A stretch of DNA of 64,000 nt from Harmonia axyridis (lineage: Eukaryota > Arthropoda > Insecta > Coleoptera > Coccinellidae). Below, piece by piece: positions 53,370 to 64,000 of this stretch. How positions within the stretch are numbered: the first letter of the stretch is position 1; every line of letters begins with the position of its first letter. Both the position numbers and the translations under genes were made by a program. The notes below the pieces were generated by a model, which saw only the letters and a list, made by a program, of their open reading frames with translations, searched no databases and was not told the DNA's origin. The stretch spans positions 31,493,506 through 31,557,505 of the forward strand of contig NC_059505.1 of assembly GCF_914767665.1 (NCBI RefSeq). Direction: 5' to 3'.

Positions 53370-53580
53370 TTGACCAAATTGTATTATAATTTTGGATTAT
53401 TTTCTTGGCCAGCGAGAAGTCCAGATCTAACATCGTAAGAATAGACGAAGCAGCGAGAAGATTGAGAGTGAATTTCAGGCGGAAATTAACAACTGAAGAA
53501 ATAAGATAGAGAGCACGTGTTTGTATGAGGAATGGTAGAGCCATTTCAAACGTAATTTATTAGTTCATTCTTCACCGAAA
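53370..53580 (+). pseudogene. DDE transposase C-terminal tail
   Basis: The + strand reads DEAARRLRVNFRRKLTTEEI, R, stop, RARVCMRNGRAISNVIY. It is the same family as the minus-strand tail at 26035-26215 (RLRENFRCEVVTEEIRNRTH). The preceding LASEKSRS may be a degraded WPARSPDLT box. The 3' AT-rich sequence (CCGAAATTTTGAATTTAATT, then CAATAAAAAAAATATT) is also shared. Confidence 0.5.
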
Positions 53581-53923
53581 TTTTGAATTTAATTGCAATA
53601 AAAAAAATATTCAATTCATTATTTTCCTCTCTATGCTTCTTTCCCCTTTCAAATCAAAATCTTCTGAAACAAAACTAGTGCCTGCATTCTAACGAAAACT
53701 TTTTTAGGAAATGAAAAAAGAATTTGGCAAGTTTTTGAAATAATATTATCATACATAAATTGTGTAATTCAATAGTTGCAGGCAAATTTATATTAGAAAT
53801 TTATTATTTTTTCTTTATATAGAAACTTTCAAATCATACTGATTTTTATTCAACATCTAATACAGCATAGTTTTGCTTTTTTCAGAAATTCATATCCTTT
53901 TCTGATGAAAATATTCCAATATA

Positions 53924-55870
53924 CAGGGTGTCCCGTAAAGACCACGTCAAACCGAGGGAGAATGTAGATCAAAGAATAACCCACCTGCTATGACAAAATT
54001 CCCATAATAAAAGTCTTACCGTTTTCGAGATATTTTTGTTTTTTGAAAATAATGAATTTTTGCCCTTTTCAATAGTTTTTCTCTTACGGTTGGTACAATT
54101 TTACATCTTTCTGGTTAATTTTTTCTGTAAAATATTGCTGAAGAATGATTCCAACGTTTACATTAAAAACATCCTCCGAAAATTTTAAAGGGGGGCTATG
54201 AGAAATATTTTCATTGGAAATTTTGGTAGTGGATTATTTTGTTCATGAAGTTTAGCCCATCGTTGTGGAAAAAAAATTTACCGAGCTACTGCTGCACATT
54301 ACACCAATGAATTGTCTATTTCATAGTGATTTCAAAGAGGTATCACACAAGTCATTCGTTATTCAAGGAAAAAAAATATGGCTGTTTTTATCCAAATGGG
54401 TACGTTTCGGACAAAATCAAGTTTGTCAATTCTGTTAAGAAATCTTCGATGTTGCATTACTCAGTGAACAATGGCAATTGTTTACGTGCGAAAATATTAC
54501 TCGCATAATTATTCACTTCAACGAAATTCAATTTTGCCCGTAAATTTTGGAAAACATCATGCAGATCCGGATTTTTTTAATGAGATCGTTTGGAGCGACG
54601 AGTCTTCCTGTACCAAGGATGGGTACATGAATCTCCACAATTTACATAGCTGGAATATCATAAAACCACACGAGGTGAGAGAAGATAGATCACAATATCG
54701 ATTCAAGATCAATTTATGGACTGGAATATTTAATGGTGCAATTTTGGGCCTGATCGAACTGCCGCCATCACTGAACGCAAACAATTATTTGGAATTTTTT
54801 ACCAACCAGCTGCCCATTTTATTGGAAGATGTGCCACTGGCGCTGAGACGTATGTCTGTGGTTTCAACATGATGGATGTCCAGCACATTACGGACTCAAA
54901 GTTACCGCACATTTGAATAGAACTTATCCCCACCGGTGGATTGGAAGAGAAGGTGAAATTTTGTGGCCTCCTCGTTCACCTGACCTAAATCCTATGGACT
55001 TTTATTATTGGGGCTGCCTAAAAGACAAAGTACACGCAACACCCATACGTGATGAAGTCGAATTGAGAGAACGCATCCGCAATTCGGCTTCATCACGTAT
55101 GGGTGTTGCGTATACTTTGTCTTTTAGGCAGCCCCAATATTAAAAGTCCAGAGGATTAAGGTCTTTATGTACCCATCCTTGGTACAGGAAGACTCGTCGC
55201 TCCAAATGATCTTATTAAAAAATCTGGATCTGCATGATGTTTTCCAAAATTTGCCGGCAAAATTGAATTTCGTTGGAGTGAATAATTATGCGAGTAATAT
55301 TTTCGCACGTAAACAATTGCCATTGTTCACTAAGTAATGCAACATCGAAGATTTCTTAACAGAATTGACAAACTTGATTTTGTCAGAAACGTACCTATTT
55401 GGATAAAAACAGCCATATCTTTTTTCTTTGAATAACAAATGACTTGTGTGATACCTTTTTGAAATCACTATAAAATAGACAAGTTATTGGTGTAATGTGC
55501 AGCAGTAGCTCGGTACATTTTTTTTCCACTACGATGGGCTAAACTTCATGAACAAAATAATCCACTACCAAAATTTCCAATAAAAATATTTCTCATGGCC
55601 CCCCTTTAAAATTTTTGGAGGATGTTTTTCATGTAAACGTTAAAATCATTATTCAGCAATATTTTACAGAAAAAATTAACCAGAAAGATGTAAAATTGTA
55701 CCAACCGTAAGAGAAAAACTATTGAAAGGGGCAAAAATTCATTATTTTCAAAAAACAAAAATATCTCGAAAACGGTAAAACTTTTATAATGGGAATTTTG
55801 TCATAGCAGGTGGGTTATCCATTGATCTACATTCTCCCTCGGTTTGACGTGGTCTTTACGGGACACCCTG
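53924..55870. mobile_element. Fold-back transposon C (1.95 kb), large inverted duplication
   Basis: Outer edges are inverses starting CAGGGTGTCCCGTAAAG, bordered by TA (53922-53923 and 55871-55872). The left arm holds the 5' end of a transposon through most of its transposase; the right arm (55870 to about 55078, read on the minus strand) is a second copy of the same 5' end with an internal deletion corresponding to 54629-54986 of the left. The two meet head-on at 55065-55082 (CGAATTG.. 14-base loop ..CAATTCG). Both outer termini are therefore the 5' terminus and the 3' terminus is absent. Arm identity is high by eye, including paired 60-codon frames at 54326 (+) and 55286 (-). Confidence 0.85.
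54471..55115 (+). pseudogene. DDE transposase (mariner superfamily) in the left arm of fold-back C
   Basis: A 133-codon frame holds NEIVWSDESSCTKDGYMNLH (first Asp), SQYRFKINLWTGIFNGAILG, then LPILLEDVPLALRR. A frameshift near 54866 leads into HDGCPAHYGLKVTAHLNRTY (second Asp), RWIGREGEILWPPRSPDLNP and MDFYYWGCLKDKV (third Asp), with 41 residues between the second and third Asp. It ends near ELRERIRNSA, where the inverted copy begins, so the extreme C-terminus is missing. All three acidic residues survive, but the frameshift and truncation inactivate it. The N-terminal DNA-binding part (54326-54508) is damaged. Confidence 0.8.
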
Positions 55871-55884
55871 TATAAATCAAACTT

Positions 55885-56065
55885 GATCAACGTAGAAAAA
55901 TTCGACGAAAAATGGAGATGAAAAATTTTTTAAAAACCACTAGAACTCTAATATCTTGGAAACTGTTGATTTTCGGTTATCAATAAGTATAGCTCAACCG
56001 ACAGCAAATGAGTGATACAAACACATCCTTCAAGGTTCAACTCTAATTTGGAAACATCCTGTATC
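55885..56065. repeat. Repeat shared with 26290-26480
   Basis: Common words: GTAGAAAAATTYGACGAAAA, ATATCT.G.AAACTGTTGAT, GTTATCAATAA, CGACAGCA, CC.CCTTCAAGGTTCA-type sequence and TTGGAAAYATCCTGTAT-type sequence. It sits immediately outside the right end of fold-back C. No coding capacity. Confidence 0.6.
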
Positions 56066-56407
56066 TATAAATATAATTTTATTGTTAAACCCTCACAACT
56101 AAAGAAGGAGAAAATGTTACAATATAAAACAGTGAGTTTTCCATTTTGCAGTCCATTGTGAAAATTTAAATAAATTTTTATTTGATATCCTACGATTTTA
56201 TTGATGTAACTTTCAACTGGCCTTATTATAGTGTTGAATACCGAAGTCGATCGCCGATAGATTGAAATATTCACGAATAGTGTTTTTCTATACTTCGTTC
56301 TACATTATATGGTAAAGGAAATTCATGAAAGAATACATTACTACTCAAAAAAGAGAGAGAGAGAGAAAAGATATTAATTGTTTCCTCTTATTTTTTTATT
56401 ATTGCAG

Positions 56408-56528
56408 GGCTAGCGTTATTGGGGAAACAGTAAAGCGAGCGTTTCAGACGCCTTCATTTGAGGGGCGGCACTTCAGCCCAGTTTGCGGGCCGCCTTTCCA
56501 TATTTCATCCCTGATTCTTAAAAACAAA
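56408..56528 (+). CDS. Candidate 121-bp internal exon
   Basis: It follows a textbook acceptor (a pyrimidine tract of more than 20 bases ending TTATTATTGCAG) and precedes a donor-like AAA|GTAAGG. Only one frame is open across it (one base then 40 codons): ASVIGETVKRAFQTPSFEGR, HFSPVCGPPFHISSLILKNK. The GC content is well above its AT-rich flanks. No domain is recognised and no partner exon was identified. Could be a real exon or a chance GC-rich patch. Confidence 0.35.
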
Positions 56529-56627
56529 GTAAGGTCAACATCCCCTGCAATAAAAGTCTCCAAACCACCTTTACTAAGATACCTGTATAATAAATAACAC
56601 ATGGCTGCCTAACAAATATAAACAGAA

Positions 56628-57380
56628 TTCCCTATAACTTTAAGTTATCATTACTGTTCAAAATGGCAACCGATTTAACAGCTGTCAAGTGATTTATTCT
56701 CAGCTTGGTTTGGCAATTCATCATGAATAGACTCACGCCTGAACAACGCTTGCAAATAGTGCAATTTTATTTCGAAAATAATGGTTCTTTATGGGCTGGT
56801 GGAATCATTGGTCCGTACTTCTTCAAAAACTATGATGGCCAGAACGTTACAGTCAATGGTGATCGGTATAGAGCCATGATTACTAACTTTTTCATTCCTG
56901 AATTAAACAAACATGATGTCCGGGAGCTGTGGTTCCAACAAGACGGCGCAACATGTCACACAGCTCGTGCCACAATCGATTTATTGAAAGACACGTTTGG
57001 TGACCGCCTAATTTCACGTTTTGGACCTGTGAATTGGCCTCAAAGATCTTGTGATTTAACACCGCTAGACTAATTTCTGTGGGGCTTTGTAAAGTCATTG
57101 GTTTATGCGGATAAGCCACAAACCCTTGACCATTTGGTAGACAACATTCGCCGTGTTATTGCCGATATACGGCCACAAATGTTGGAAGAAGTCATCGAAA
57201 ATTGGACGTCCAGATTGGACTACATCCGAGCCAGCCGTGGTGGTCATATGCCAGAAATCATATTCAAAATGTAATGCCACAATATTATCTTGCGGATAAA
57301 TAAAATTCATGTCAATCGAATAATCCATTGTTGTTTTATTGAAATTTAAAGTTCTATAGCTCTTAAAAATCACCCTTTAT
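56628..57380 (+). mobile_element. DD41D mariner-superfamily transposon, internally deleted
   Basis: The + strand transposase starts FIMNRLTPEQRLQIVQFYFE, NNGS, and is joined directly to LWAGGIIGPYFFKNYDG, so everything from RNTYRA through the first Asp block and WCA is deleted. It continues with WFQQDGATCHTARATIDLLK (second Asp), SRFGPVNWPQRSCDLTPLD (third Asp), then a stop in place of Tyr, FLWGFVKSLVYADKP, and closes with IRASRGGHMPEIIFKM and a stop. The right end (AAAGGGTGATTTTTAAGAGC on the minus strand) matches the 11104 copy. Same family and sequence as 11104-12028 but a different internal deletion. Confidence 0.85.
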
Positions 57381-58485
57381 TTCACAAAAAAGATAAACAA
57401 TACCTACCCTCGCTTTCGAATTATTTATAGGCCGATGTTTACATATTCAACATAAGGTTCCTAAACTAGTTACTGCAGTATTGTATGTTAGACTTAAAAC
57501 ATTTATGCTGACCGGTATTCTAGCGTTTCAGATAAAAATTTCACAAAACCCGAAGTTAGTTTTTTTCTCTCTCTCCAAGTAGCCATTCCCTCCCGGATCG
57601 ACCAGACTGTCGAATTATCAATAATTATTTTTCCCGGCTCGGATCCCAATTATCGAAATGAGTCCGAAACTCGACGTAGCCTCGTCCTTTTTCGCGCCGG
57701 AACACAGAACTTCCGCCCAGATTTCGACATAAGACTTCATAGTCGTAATGAAACTTTCGGAGATTAACCAAAATAAAGAAATCTTAATTAAGGGCCCCTT
57801 TGTTCTGTCCCGAAAGTCCGCGCCGTCGATTTCCGAATGGGGGGGACGAAATTCAACACCCGGGCATTCACGTTAAGAAATTCGACATTTACTTCAATTC
57901 AGGCTCCGACGGGGGGTTGTAATTATTCGAATTTATTTGGAGGAGCGCTTCCTCGACGGCACATGCCATATCACCTCTTCTAATTGCTTCTGCTGCGAGA
58001 TCTCTCTCCTATTTTCGTCTGGCGGGTTTATGTGTTTGGGTCGACGTGCAGGAATATATATAATTTCGAGTAGGAGTGAATAATTGACGATGTTCAAGTA
58101 TCCAGGGGATGAAATGTAGGGATTTTCAGTTTAAAGATTAGGATTTGGAGTGATGATTATTTAGATGAGAAAGAAGACTAGATAACACATCATGTAACGT
58201 TCGAATTTGAATATACTGCGCGAAGATGCCCAATCGTCGCAAATAAGCCTCGAATAACCATAATGAAATCTTTCATCTAGGTTCATTACTATACTGGATG
58301 CTTTTTCTGATTGATTTTGGTAGGAAAGTTCCCTTAGCCAGAAGAGTGTGATTTGGTTATATTTATTCTATAGAAAGATTAGCACTGGAGTGATGTAGTT
58401 ATCACCGATTACAATATCAACTAGAATATTATAATTCTTTGTATCGGAAGCACCAGTCCGTTTTTCCAGCTATACACTACATTCA
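57381..58485. other. GC-richer island 57580-58060, no gene
   Basis: The island contains many CG dinucleotides and TAATTA words and has no open frame of note. No transposon features. It could be conserved non-coding host DNA; function unknown. Confidence 0.35.
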
Positions 58486-58868
58486 TACGTTATTACTCAG
58501 CAAAGGATTTTGCAAGAATTTTGCACATTTCAATTCATATTAGGCTACTGTAATTTGAAAAGATTCAGTAATTTGTCAATTCATCGTACATAATTGGTCA
58601 CCGATGAATCGGCTACGTGTACGTGTATTTAAAGAAAGGAACATATAGAAGTTTTTTCAATAATTGTTGAGACTTCAGGAAAGATACGTTTATTGTTTTA
58701 GATTTCAACGATTACTAGCTGAATCTTAGATTTAAAATTTTATTTATCGACCAGAACTGTATTTTCGATAAGTGGTCACATTAATATTAGCATTCAACAA
58801 TAACCAGTAATAATCTAAACAGGAGCAATGAATAAATTTTGAAACAGTATGTTTTTTTTCAATTAATG
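58486..58868. repeat. Repeat S, copy 2
   Basis: A direct repeat of 49756-50110 and 59527-59897. Copies 2 and 3 also share the upstream GTTATTACTCAGCAAA. It contains TGGTCACCGATGAATCGGCT, shared with copy 3. Confidence 0.75.
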
Positions 58869-59319
58869 GAATATTTCTATGAATATCGTTCAATGATTTT
58901 TCTTGAATTGCTTCATCTTCTCGAATTTGATATGAAAAAGCGGAAGTGATATTTTTCTTACGTTACCAAAGCGTCATTGATTACGTTTTGTTTGTCTCGA
59001 ATCATGACATATATCGAAAACCAATTTCTGTTGATCCATTGTTCGTTTTTAGCAGTGCTATCCCAAAGGCATAACGAACAAGGGCATATTCGGTATATTC
59101 ACATTGCTGTCCAAGGGGAAGTTTACCATTTTAAAATCAACACAAATTGTTCATAGATGTTCTGCGTATTAGAGTTTTATACATAAGTATAGCAATTTAT
59201 TCATATTATCCCTTCATAAAGGTGAATTGAACTTTTTGGTAACCATTAGATATATAGAAAAACACATTGTTGAACTTTCAATAAAAAGACTATATTGTTA
59301 CAAAAAAACCAGGTTATTT

Positions 59320-60180
59320 CAATCCAGGTATATGGACGGCTAATCAGATTCTAATTTTGGGTAGGAAATTTCTATTTTAGCGATATATTTATTTTTGAAT
59401 ATATCAGGACTGACATCAATTAACCTATATCTTCAAAATCAGCACATTTTTCAGAATCAGTTGTTAGATCACCGACACCAAATATGTTTCTTATGTTTCT
59501 CAGTTGCTACATGTTATTATTATGATGTTATTACTCAGCAAAAAGTCTTATTACCTCCAACGATTTTGCATGCTTCAATTCATGTTACGCTACCTACTGT
59601 AATTTGCAAAGATGCGGTAATTTGTCAATTGATCGTACGTGACTGGTCACCGATGAATCGGCTATTGGTGCGCGTATGTGGAGAAAGGAACATTTTCTGG
59701 AAGATTTTCAATAATTGTTGAGACCTCAGCAAAAACACGTACGTTGTTTTAGATTTCAGCCATTATTCAATTTATCTGTGAGAATTGTGTTGGGATACTC
59801 GGTAAGTTTTCACATTAAACTTTGCATTTGACAATAACAAGTATTAATCTCACCAGGAAGAATCAATTGATTTTTAAATAGTAGTTTTTTAAAGAGTCAT
59901 CCACACACTTCGGACTACTTTTTGAACTGTCTATAAGAAGGCGCCAATTGTCTGGAGTGTATTGTGTCAAACTCATTTCCTTCCTTTGATTGTTGAAGAT
60001 TACCAAGTTATCTACCAAGGTCTATATTTGGTTAATTAGATCCTTATTTTTGAGTAGGAAATTTCTATTTTGGCCTTTAAATATATATTAATTTTTTGGT
60101 TTTATCTGCAGTAACAGAATTAACCGGTATCTTCAATATTAGAGCTGATAGAAAAAATCTAGTGGCATTTTTTAAATCAG
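59320..60180. repeat. Local direct duplication around repeat S copy 3
   Basis: A flank reading GGTAGGAAATTTCTATTTTA at about 59360 recurs as AGTAGGAAATTTCTATTTTG near 60053, followed in both by AT-rich sequence, TCA.TTAACC.. TATCTTCAA.AT and a late AATCAGCACATT. The region therefore consists of partial direct repeats bracketing repeat S copy 3. Confidence 0.55.
59527..59897. repeat. Repeat S, copy 3
   Basis: A direct repeat of 58486-58868 about 1.04 kb downstream and of 49756-50110. Landmarks: CGATTTTGCATGCTTCAATT, GCGGTAATTTGTCAATTGAT, CTGGTCACCGATGAATCGGC, TTCTGGAAGATTTTCAATAA. Confidence 0.75.
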
Positions 60181-61074
60181 CACATTGGAGATATTTTGAA
60201 ATAGTCGTTGAAATACAGTCACCAAATTTTTATTTCTATTTTGTTAGCCTGAGCTATCAATAGCAATGAGGAGAATATCCACAACAACTAATTCTTCTCA
60301 AAACCTCACAGGGTAAAAACAGCTCTCCAACATCGATTTGCATCCAAACCTGTTCCGTACCCTTAAGAAAAACTTTTCTCTCGAAAAACATCACTGATCC
60401 CCACCCAGTCCCAGTGTCTTATCACGTGGTCAATGTTCGATTTGTCCCACCGCGCGTCTGTCTAAATTGTGATGGAGTGTGTGCTTCAGGAGCCCCAGAC
60501 AAGCTTTTGGGGGGCCGAGCCGGTGGTGCCTCCTTGTCGGCCGCAAAGCCAGTCTCGTGGTCCCTAATGCATCAGACAACCTGATGAAGACGACTCACCC
60601 GCCTGGGACCAAACGCTCCCGGTTTTCGACCATCCTCGCGTTGCTGCTCTCGTTGCGGAGAGCAACATCAACACTCGCAGGTTATATTAATGTTTATTTA
60701 CTGGGTCGCACGTTTCTTCTTTTGTGGAGGTTCTAATGACTTGTTTTAGGTATGTGTGTTATGTGCGTGCTGGGGTGTTGCTGTTTCGTTGTCGAGAATT
60801 TATGGTCCAAGATTTCAGGTCAACCAAAGGTTACTCCTTTTGCTCTGATTGGAACAATATTGACGAATATCGCCTTAGATGCCATATATCATAACATACT
60901 ACTATAGTTTGATAAATGTGACTTATAATACAAGACAGAAATAATGTTGGAATGAATTTTTCATTATTATGATTTGATAGATGGCATTCATTTTTCAATT
61001 TCATTTCTGGCATAGCCCATTCGTTCAGCCCAATTCTTCTCTACTTCTTCTAATAAGTCCAGGCATATGGCGTC
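60181..61074. other. GC-richer island 60340-60760, no gene
   Basis: The 85-codon + frame at 60479-60736 has no domain. No transposon motif. Probably host single-copy DNA. Bases 60760-61074 are AT-rich. Confidence 0.3.
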
Positions 61075-61440
61075 AATGATGGCTCAAATATTGCCTTCCA
61101 CTGCTAGAAGATTTACTGCTTTGTCGGTATAAACCAATGACTTAACATAGCCCCATAAAAAGTAATCAACCGGCGTTAAGTCGTACAAAAGAGGGGGGCA
61201 GTTAATAGGACCACTTCTGAGAATAAAGTTGTCACCAAATTGATATTGCAATGAATAGATGGTTGAGTGAGCTGCGCTGTATGGCAAGTTTCGGCGTCTT
61301 TTCGGAACCAAATGTTGTCGATGTTTAGCTGATTAATTTTTGTAACCAAAAAACCAGTCCAAGAAGTTGAGAACGGAGACGTATCTCAATTTGGAAGTGT
61401 TGTTCAGACGTTTAACAATTCATGATGAATTTCTTTACCC
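61075..61440 (-). pseudogene. DD41D transposon remnant, diverged, internally deleted
   Basis: Minus strand: the N-terminal scrap (61440-61395) resembles FIMNC..SEQHFQI of the DD41D family. It is joined after a large deletion to a catalytic segment near 61330 that reads FGSEKTPKLAIQRSSLNHLF-like sequence. The open part (61311-61084) contains LQYQFGDNFILRSGPINCPP and LLYDLTPVDYFLWGYVKSLV (third Asp block). More diverged from the 11104 and 56628 copies than those are from each other. The first two Asp residues are absent. Confidence 0.7.
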
Positions 61441-63784
61441 TATTGAACAGAAATGTCAACATAGTTTGACATTGGGTCTGTCTTTTCAACAAAATTTCAA
61501 CATTATTTGTGTACGTTCTTTTCCTGATACCAAAAGCAATTTGTGCTTGGATAGGAAATTTGGAAAAAGCAGTCTCACAGCTTCAACATTGTCAGGTGTC
61601 CCTTCTTTGTGGACATGTGTTTCCTGCTTTTTCCAAATTTAGAATCCTATCACGAATTGCTTTCACATCAGGAGCAGAATGCGCAAGAGCAATGTTGAAA
61701 TTTCGGCAAAAAGCCATACCCACCGCAGTGTGCCATCAGACAGTGGAAAACTGAGAATGGTAAGGATACCTGAAAATGTTATAGCTTTGAGAACAGTAGT
61801 AAAGCAATCACCAAGACGATCTGCTCGGAAACAGTCCATTATCATCCTTACAAGATTATGATACTACAATAATTGGGATCAGATTCAGGAAAGAAAATCA
61901 CACTATACCCATCGTAGTGTGTATAATCAAAATATTACCATTCAGCTTCAATGTGCAGTTGTTCTGCAAGATTTTCGTGGATAAATATATAAGCATATTT
62001 ACAGCCCTTGATTGGCGTTTGAAACCTCCGGAATGGAAAGATACGCACTTTAACAAAACTCAGTTTAGTGTTTAGAAGGCTGAAAAGAGTAGATTGATAT
62101 ATAAATCTTGTAGGACCATAAAATTCATAGCATTTCCAGAACAATAGTAATCCTAATTCTGAAACAAGTGGTAGAATGGGCTTCTATTCCAACACGAATG
62201 CGAAATTAGTGTTGGAATTGCCTTCTGCAACGAGTATTAGACGATATTTTCTCTATTTCAGTCAAGTTTTATGAAACATTGTCGAAATTCAGTAAAAAAT
62301 TCAAATTACACATCCTAGTGATATTTGCATTGTATCTTTGCAGTTGGTGTGACAGTTACGAAAATTGACAGATTACGGAATTTGAATTTGAATCATTCGT
62401 TTGGAATTTTGAAATAATTTACAATAACGCATTAAATTCGTGAATTATATCTGTTGAAATCGATTTAACACCACCAGAGTTAAGAGAAATTGCGAATAAT
62501 GTTGCGGATCTTTTCACATTATCAAAATTATGTTATAATAATTATTGACGTGTGTTGAAATTTGATAGGATCGAAAGTCAATGTAGACAACCACAAAACG
62601 GAAAATATAATTGAAAACAATGCTGTAATTAGTTCATTACAACACTGTTTTTAGAACTGTAATGAAAGACAATGCTCTCAGCAAAGAAGACCTGAACTCT
62701 TCAATGCCGCGAACAAGGCTTTTAAAATAACACTACAACAATGCATTTACGTGAGAATCAAAACGGTATCGATTCCACACCGAAGAACGCAAAAAAGGCA
62801 TGAATTGAAACTGTGTTTGTCGACATCCTCTTTCAGATATGGGTCATTGTGTCTTCCCAACACACACATATTCATTTCAACGCGGTTAATCCATCATGAT
62901 TCAGTAACAGGTACATTCCACCCTTCTAAAAATGGAACAAGCGCTCGATGGGGCTGAAAGCCATAGGCACACAATGCCGGACAAGATAATATTCATTCCG
63001 CGGGAATCGAAGAGAAAAACCTGCTTCAACTCCCTTCAACTTTTTTAAAAACCTCCCTCAGCACACGAATACCTCCGTTCGCTGTTTTAAATACATTATA
63101 TCCAATGGTTAATTGAAAATCCACTTTAAAGTTGCGGACGCCTGGCTCCACAAAATTGCAATTAACGATACAATTTCCACATTTTTAAATCTAATTTTAA
63201 TGTAATGAGCGGATGCGGATACGACGGTAGGCCGGCAGTGGTGGGGGGCGGGGAGAAGGAGGCACGTAAAATATAGGAAAGAATGCTAATTAATTATTCT
63301 GAAGAGCTGAGCAGCGGCAGTGATTAGCATTCAGAGCCGTCGAGGTTTGGGAATCACTCCTGAAATTTTTCTTCCCGTCTACCCCATTTTGGTAGTGGGG
63401 GGACACCGGTCTGATTCGAATAATTGTGTTTGGAGGCTTGACTTGAAATTGGGCCGAAGAAAAATGAGGGGTTTATTGGGAAGTTCTTGTTTTGTTGGGA
63501 AAAAAATATATATTTGTGGCAGAGTTTAGTTTACGCAAGATTCAGTCTGTAGGGTATTACATTCTGCCAAGAAACTACTATCTAGAATTCGCCTGGGATT
63601 CTTGTTCGACCTTAAATTGACCGAACTGTATTCAAGCAAAGTTTGAGCGTCATTGGCTATACGAAATATTTGTAGTACTTCTTTTTTTTTCGTTTGTGTA
63701 TTGCGATTATAAAGTTGGATAGAAACATCAAATAAAATATATTAAACATTTTGGCAGATTCCCGATTTTCTGGATTACTTAGGG
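61441..63784. other. No gene recognised (2.3 kb); GC-richer island 62950-63345
   Basis: AT-rich with overlapping 60-90 codon frames that carry no domain. A stem at 61548-61654 is listed separately. The island near 63200-63260 contains a G-rich tract (GGTGGGGGGCGGGGAG). No transposon ends or exons were seen. Confidence 0.3.
61548..61654. repeat. Inverted repeat with 17-bp perfect stem
   Basis: AAATTTGGAAAAAGCAG (about 61557-61573) is repeated inverted as CTGCTTTTTCCAAATTT (about 61626-61642). Imperfect pairing extends outward (GGATAGG / ATCCTATC). The loop is about 52 bases. Confidence 0.7.
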
Positions 63785-64000
63785 TATCTGTTGCCTAATG
63801 CTATTTATTATTATTATTCATGATTTGGGGTCATTGCGGCTCTGTTAGCCTTCCGGGAACTACGACCAATTTAGTCTTTTGTTCTTAACCCTACCTATTC
63901 ATACAAACCCAGGAATACGGTTAACGAAACCGACGACATCCTTAGGAGCCTTGGCTATTACTTCGTGAGTATCCAGGAATGACTTTCCCATGTCAGTGGT
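63785..64000 (-). other. Probable LINE 3' end with (AAT)n tail, running off the window
   Basis: On the minus strand a non-coding stretch (CCCGGAAGGCTAACAGAGCC, GCAATGACCCCAAATCATGA) runs into AATAATAATAATAAATAG. This arrangement is typical of a LINE 3' untranslated end. Upstream of it (higher coordinates) the frame reads HEVIAKAPKDVVGFVNRIPG then Phe-Val and a stop, but I could not match a polymerase domain, and the element continues past the window edge. Low confidence. Confidence 0.3.

Noticed and set aside
60575..60625. CTGATGA...AAACG arrangement resembling a hammerhead core
   Set aside because: The GAAA box is not present (ACCAAACG instead) and no stem II is visible.
1..64000. tRNA, rRNA, CRISPR arrays, bacterial operons, viral genomes
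   Set aside because: No cloverleaf, rRNA core, spaced direct-repeat array or multi-gene layout was seen by eye. A tRNA scan and covariance search were not possible here.

Overview
This window looks like AT-rich, transposon-saturated insect nuclear DNA. The metazoan signs are a decayed Fau/RpS30 retrocopy, Jockey/CR1-type LINEs, a Penelope-like element and several Tc1/mariner lineages. Species cannot be named from sequence alone; a beetle is only a guess. I see no complete protein-coding host gene, tRNA, rRNA or CRISPR array. The best host-coding candidates are three isolated exon-like segments (41718-41984, 47638-47681 and 56408-56528, all + strand), each resting on splice-site context and an open frame only.

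Layout. 1-1500: tandemly duplicated remnants of an irritans-type mariner, with one unit split by a 592-bp TIR element (99-690) that recurs at 17777-18369. 2719-4253: a long fold-back element. 4866-9885: a LINE RT remnant, a mariner remnant, a TIR-to-TIR mauritiana-type mariner and another LINE RT. 11104-13183: an internally deleted DD41D transposon followed 4 bp later by a second fold-back element. 15685-16920: a second TIR-to-TIR mauritiana-type mariner. 19508-20149: a chimeric retrocopy (Fau/RpS30 joined to a LINE 3' end) flanked by matching target-site duplications. 21535-30300: LINE RT, palindromic MITE, Tc1, Jockey and Penelope remnants. 34937-36571: three tandem 455-470 bp units, one carrying a palindromic MITE. 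37690-41075: LINE pieces (several ending in GAA-rich tails) and a deleted Tc1. 42365-46200: a mariner with a nested TIR insertion, a duplicated repeat pair, a LINE RT and an irritans mariner. 47705-48610: a Jockey 3' end with a local inverted duplication. 53924-55870: the largest fold-back element. 56628-57380 and 61075-61440: two more deleted DD41D copies. Between the mobile elements lie GC-richer, apparently single-copy islands that could be intronic or intergenic host DNA.

Nothing forms an operon or pathway. The main signal is how the repeats were made: (1) a template-switch chimera of a ribosomal-protein mRNA with a LINE tail; (2) three unrelated IS630/Tc1/mariner-like families that each occur as long inverted repeats (arms roughly 420-800 bp) bounded by TA dinucleotides and by the same terminus at both outer edges, which would fold into long double-stranded RNA if transcribed; (3) nested insertions that give a relative order of events. 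All coding remnants carry stops, frameshifts or deletions, so every transposon here appears dead by its own protein. Internally deleted copies with intact ends could still be moved in trans.
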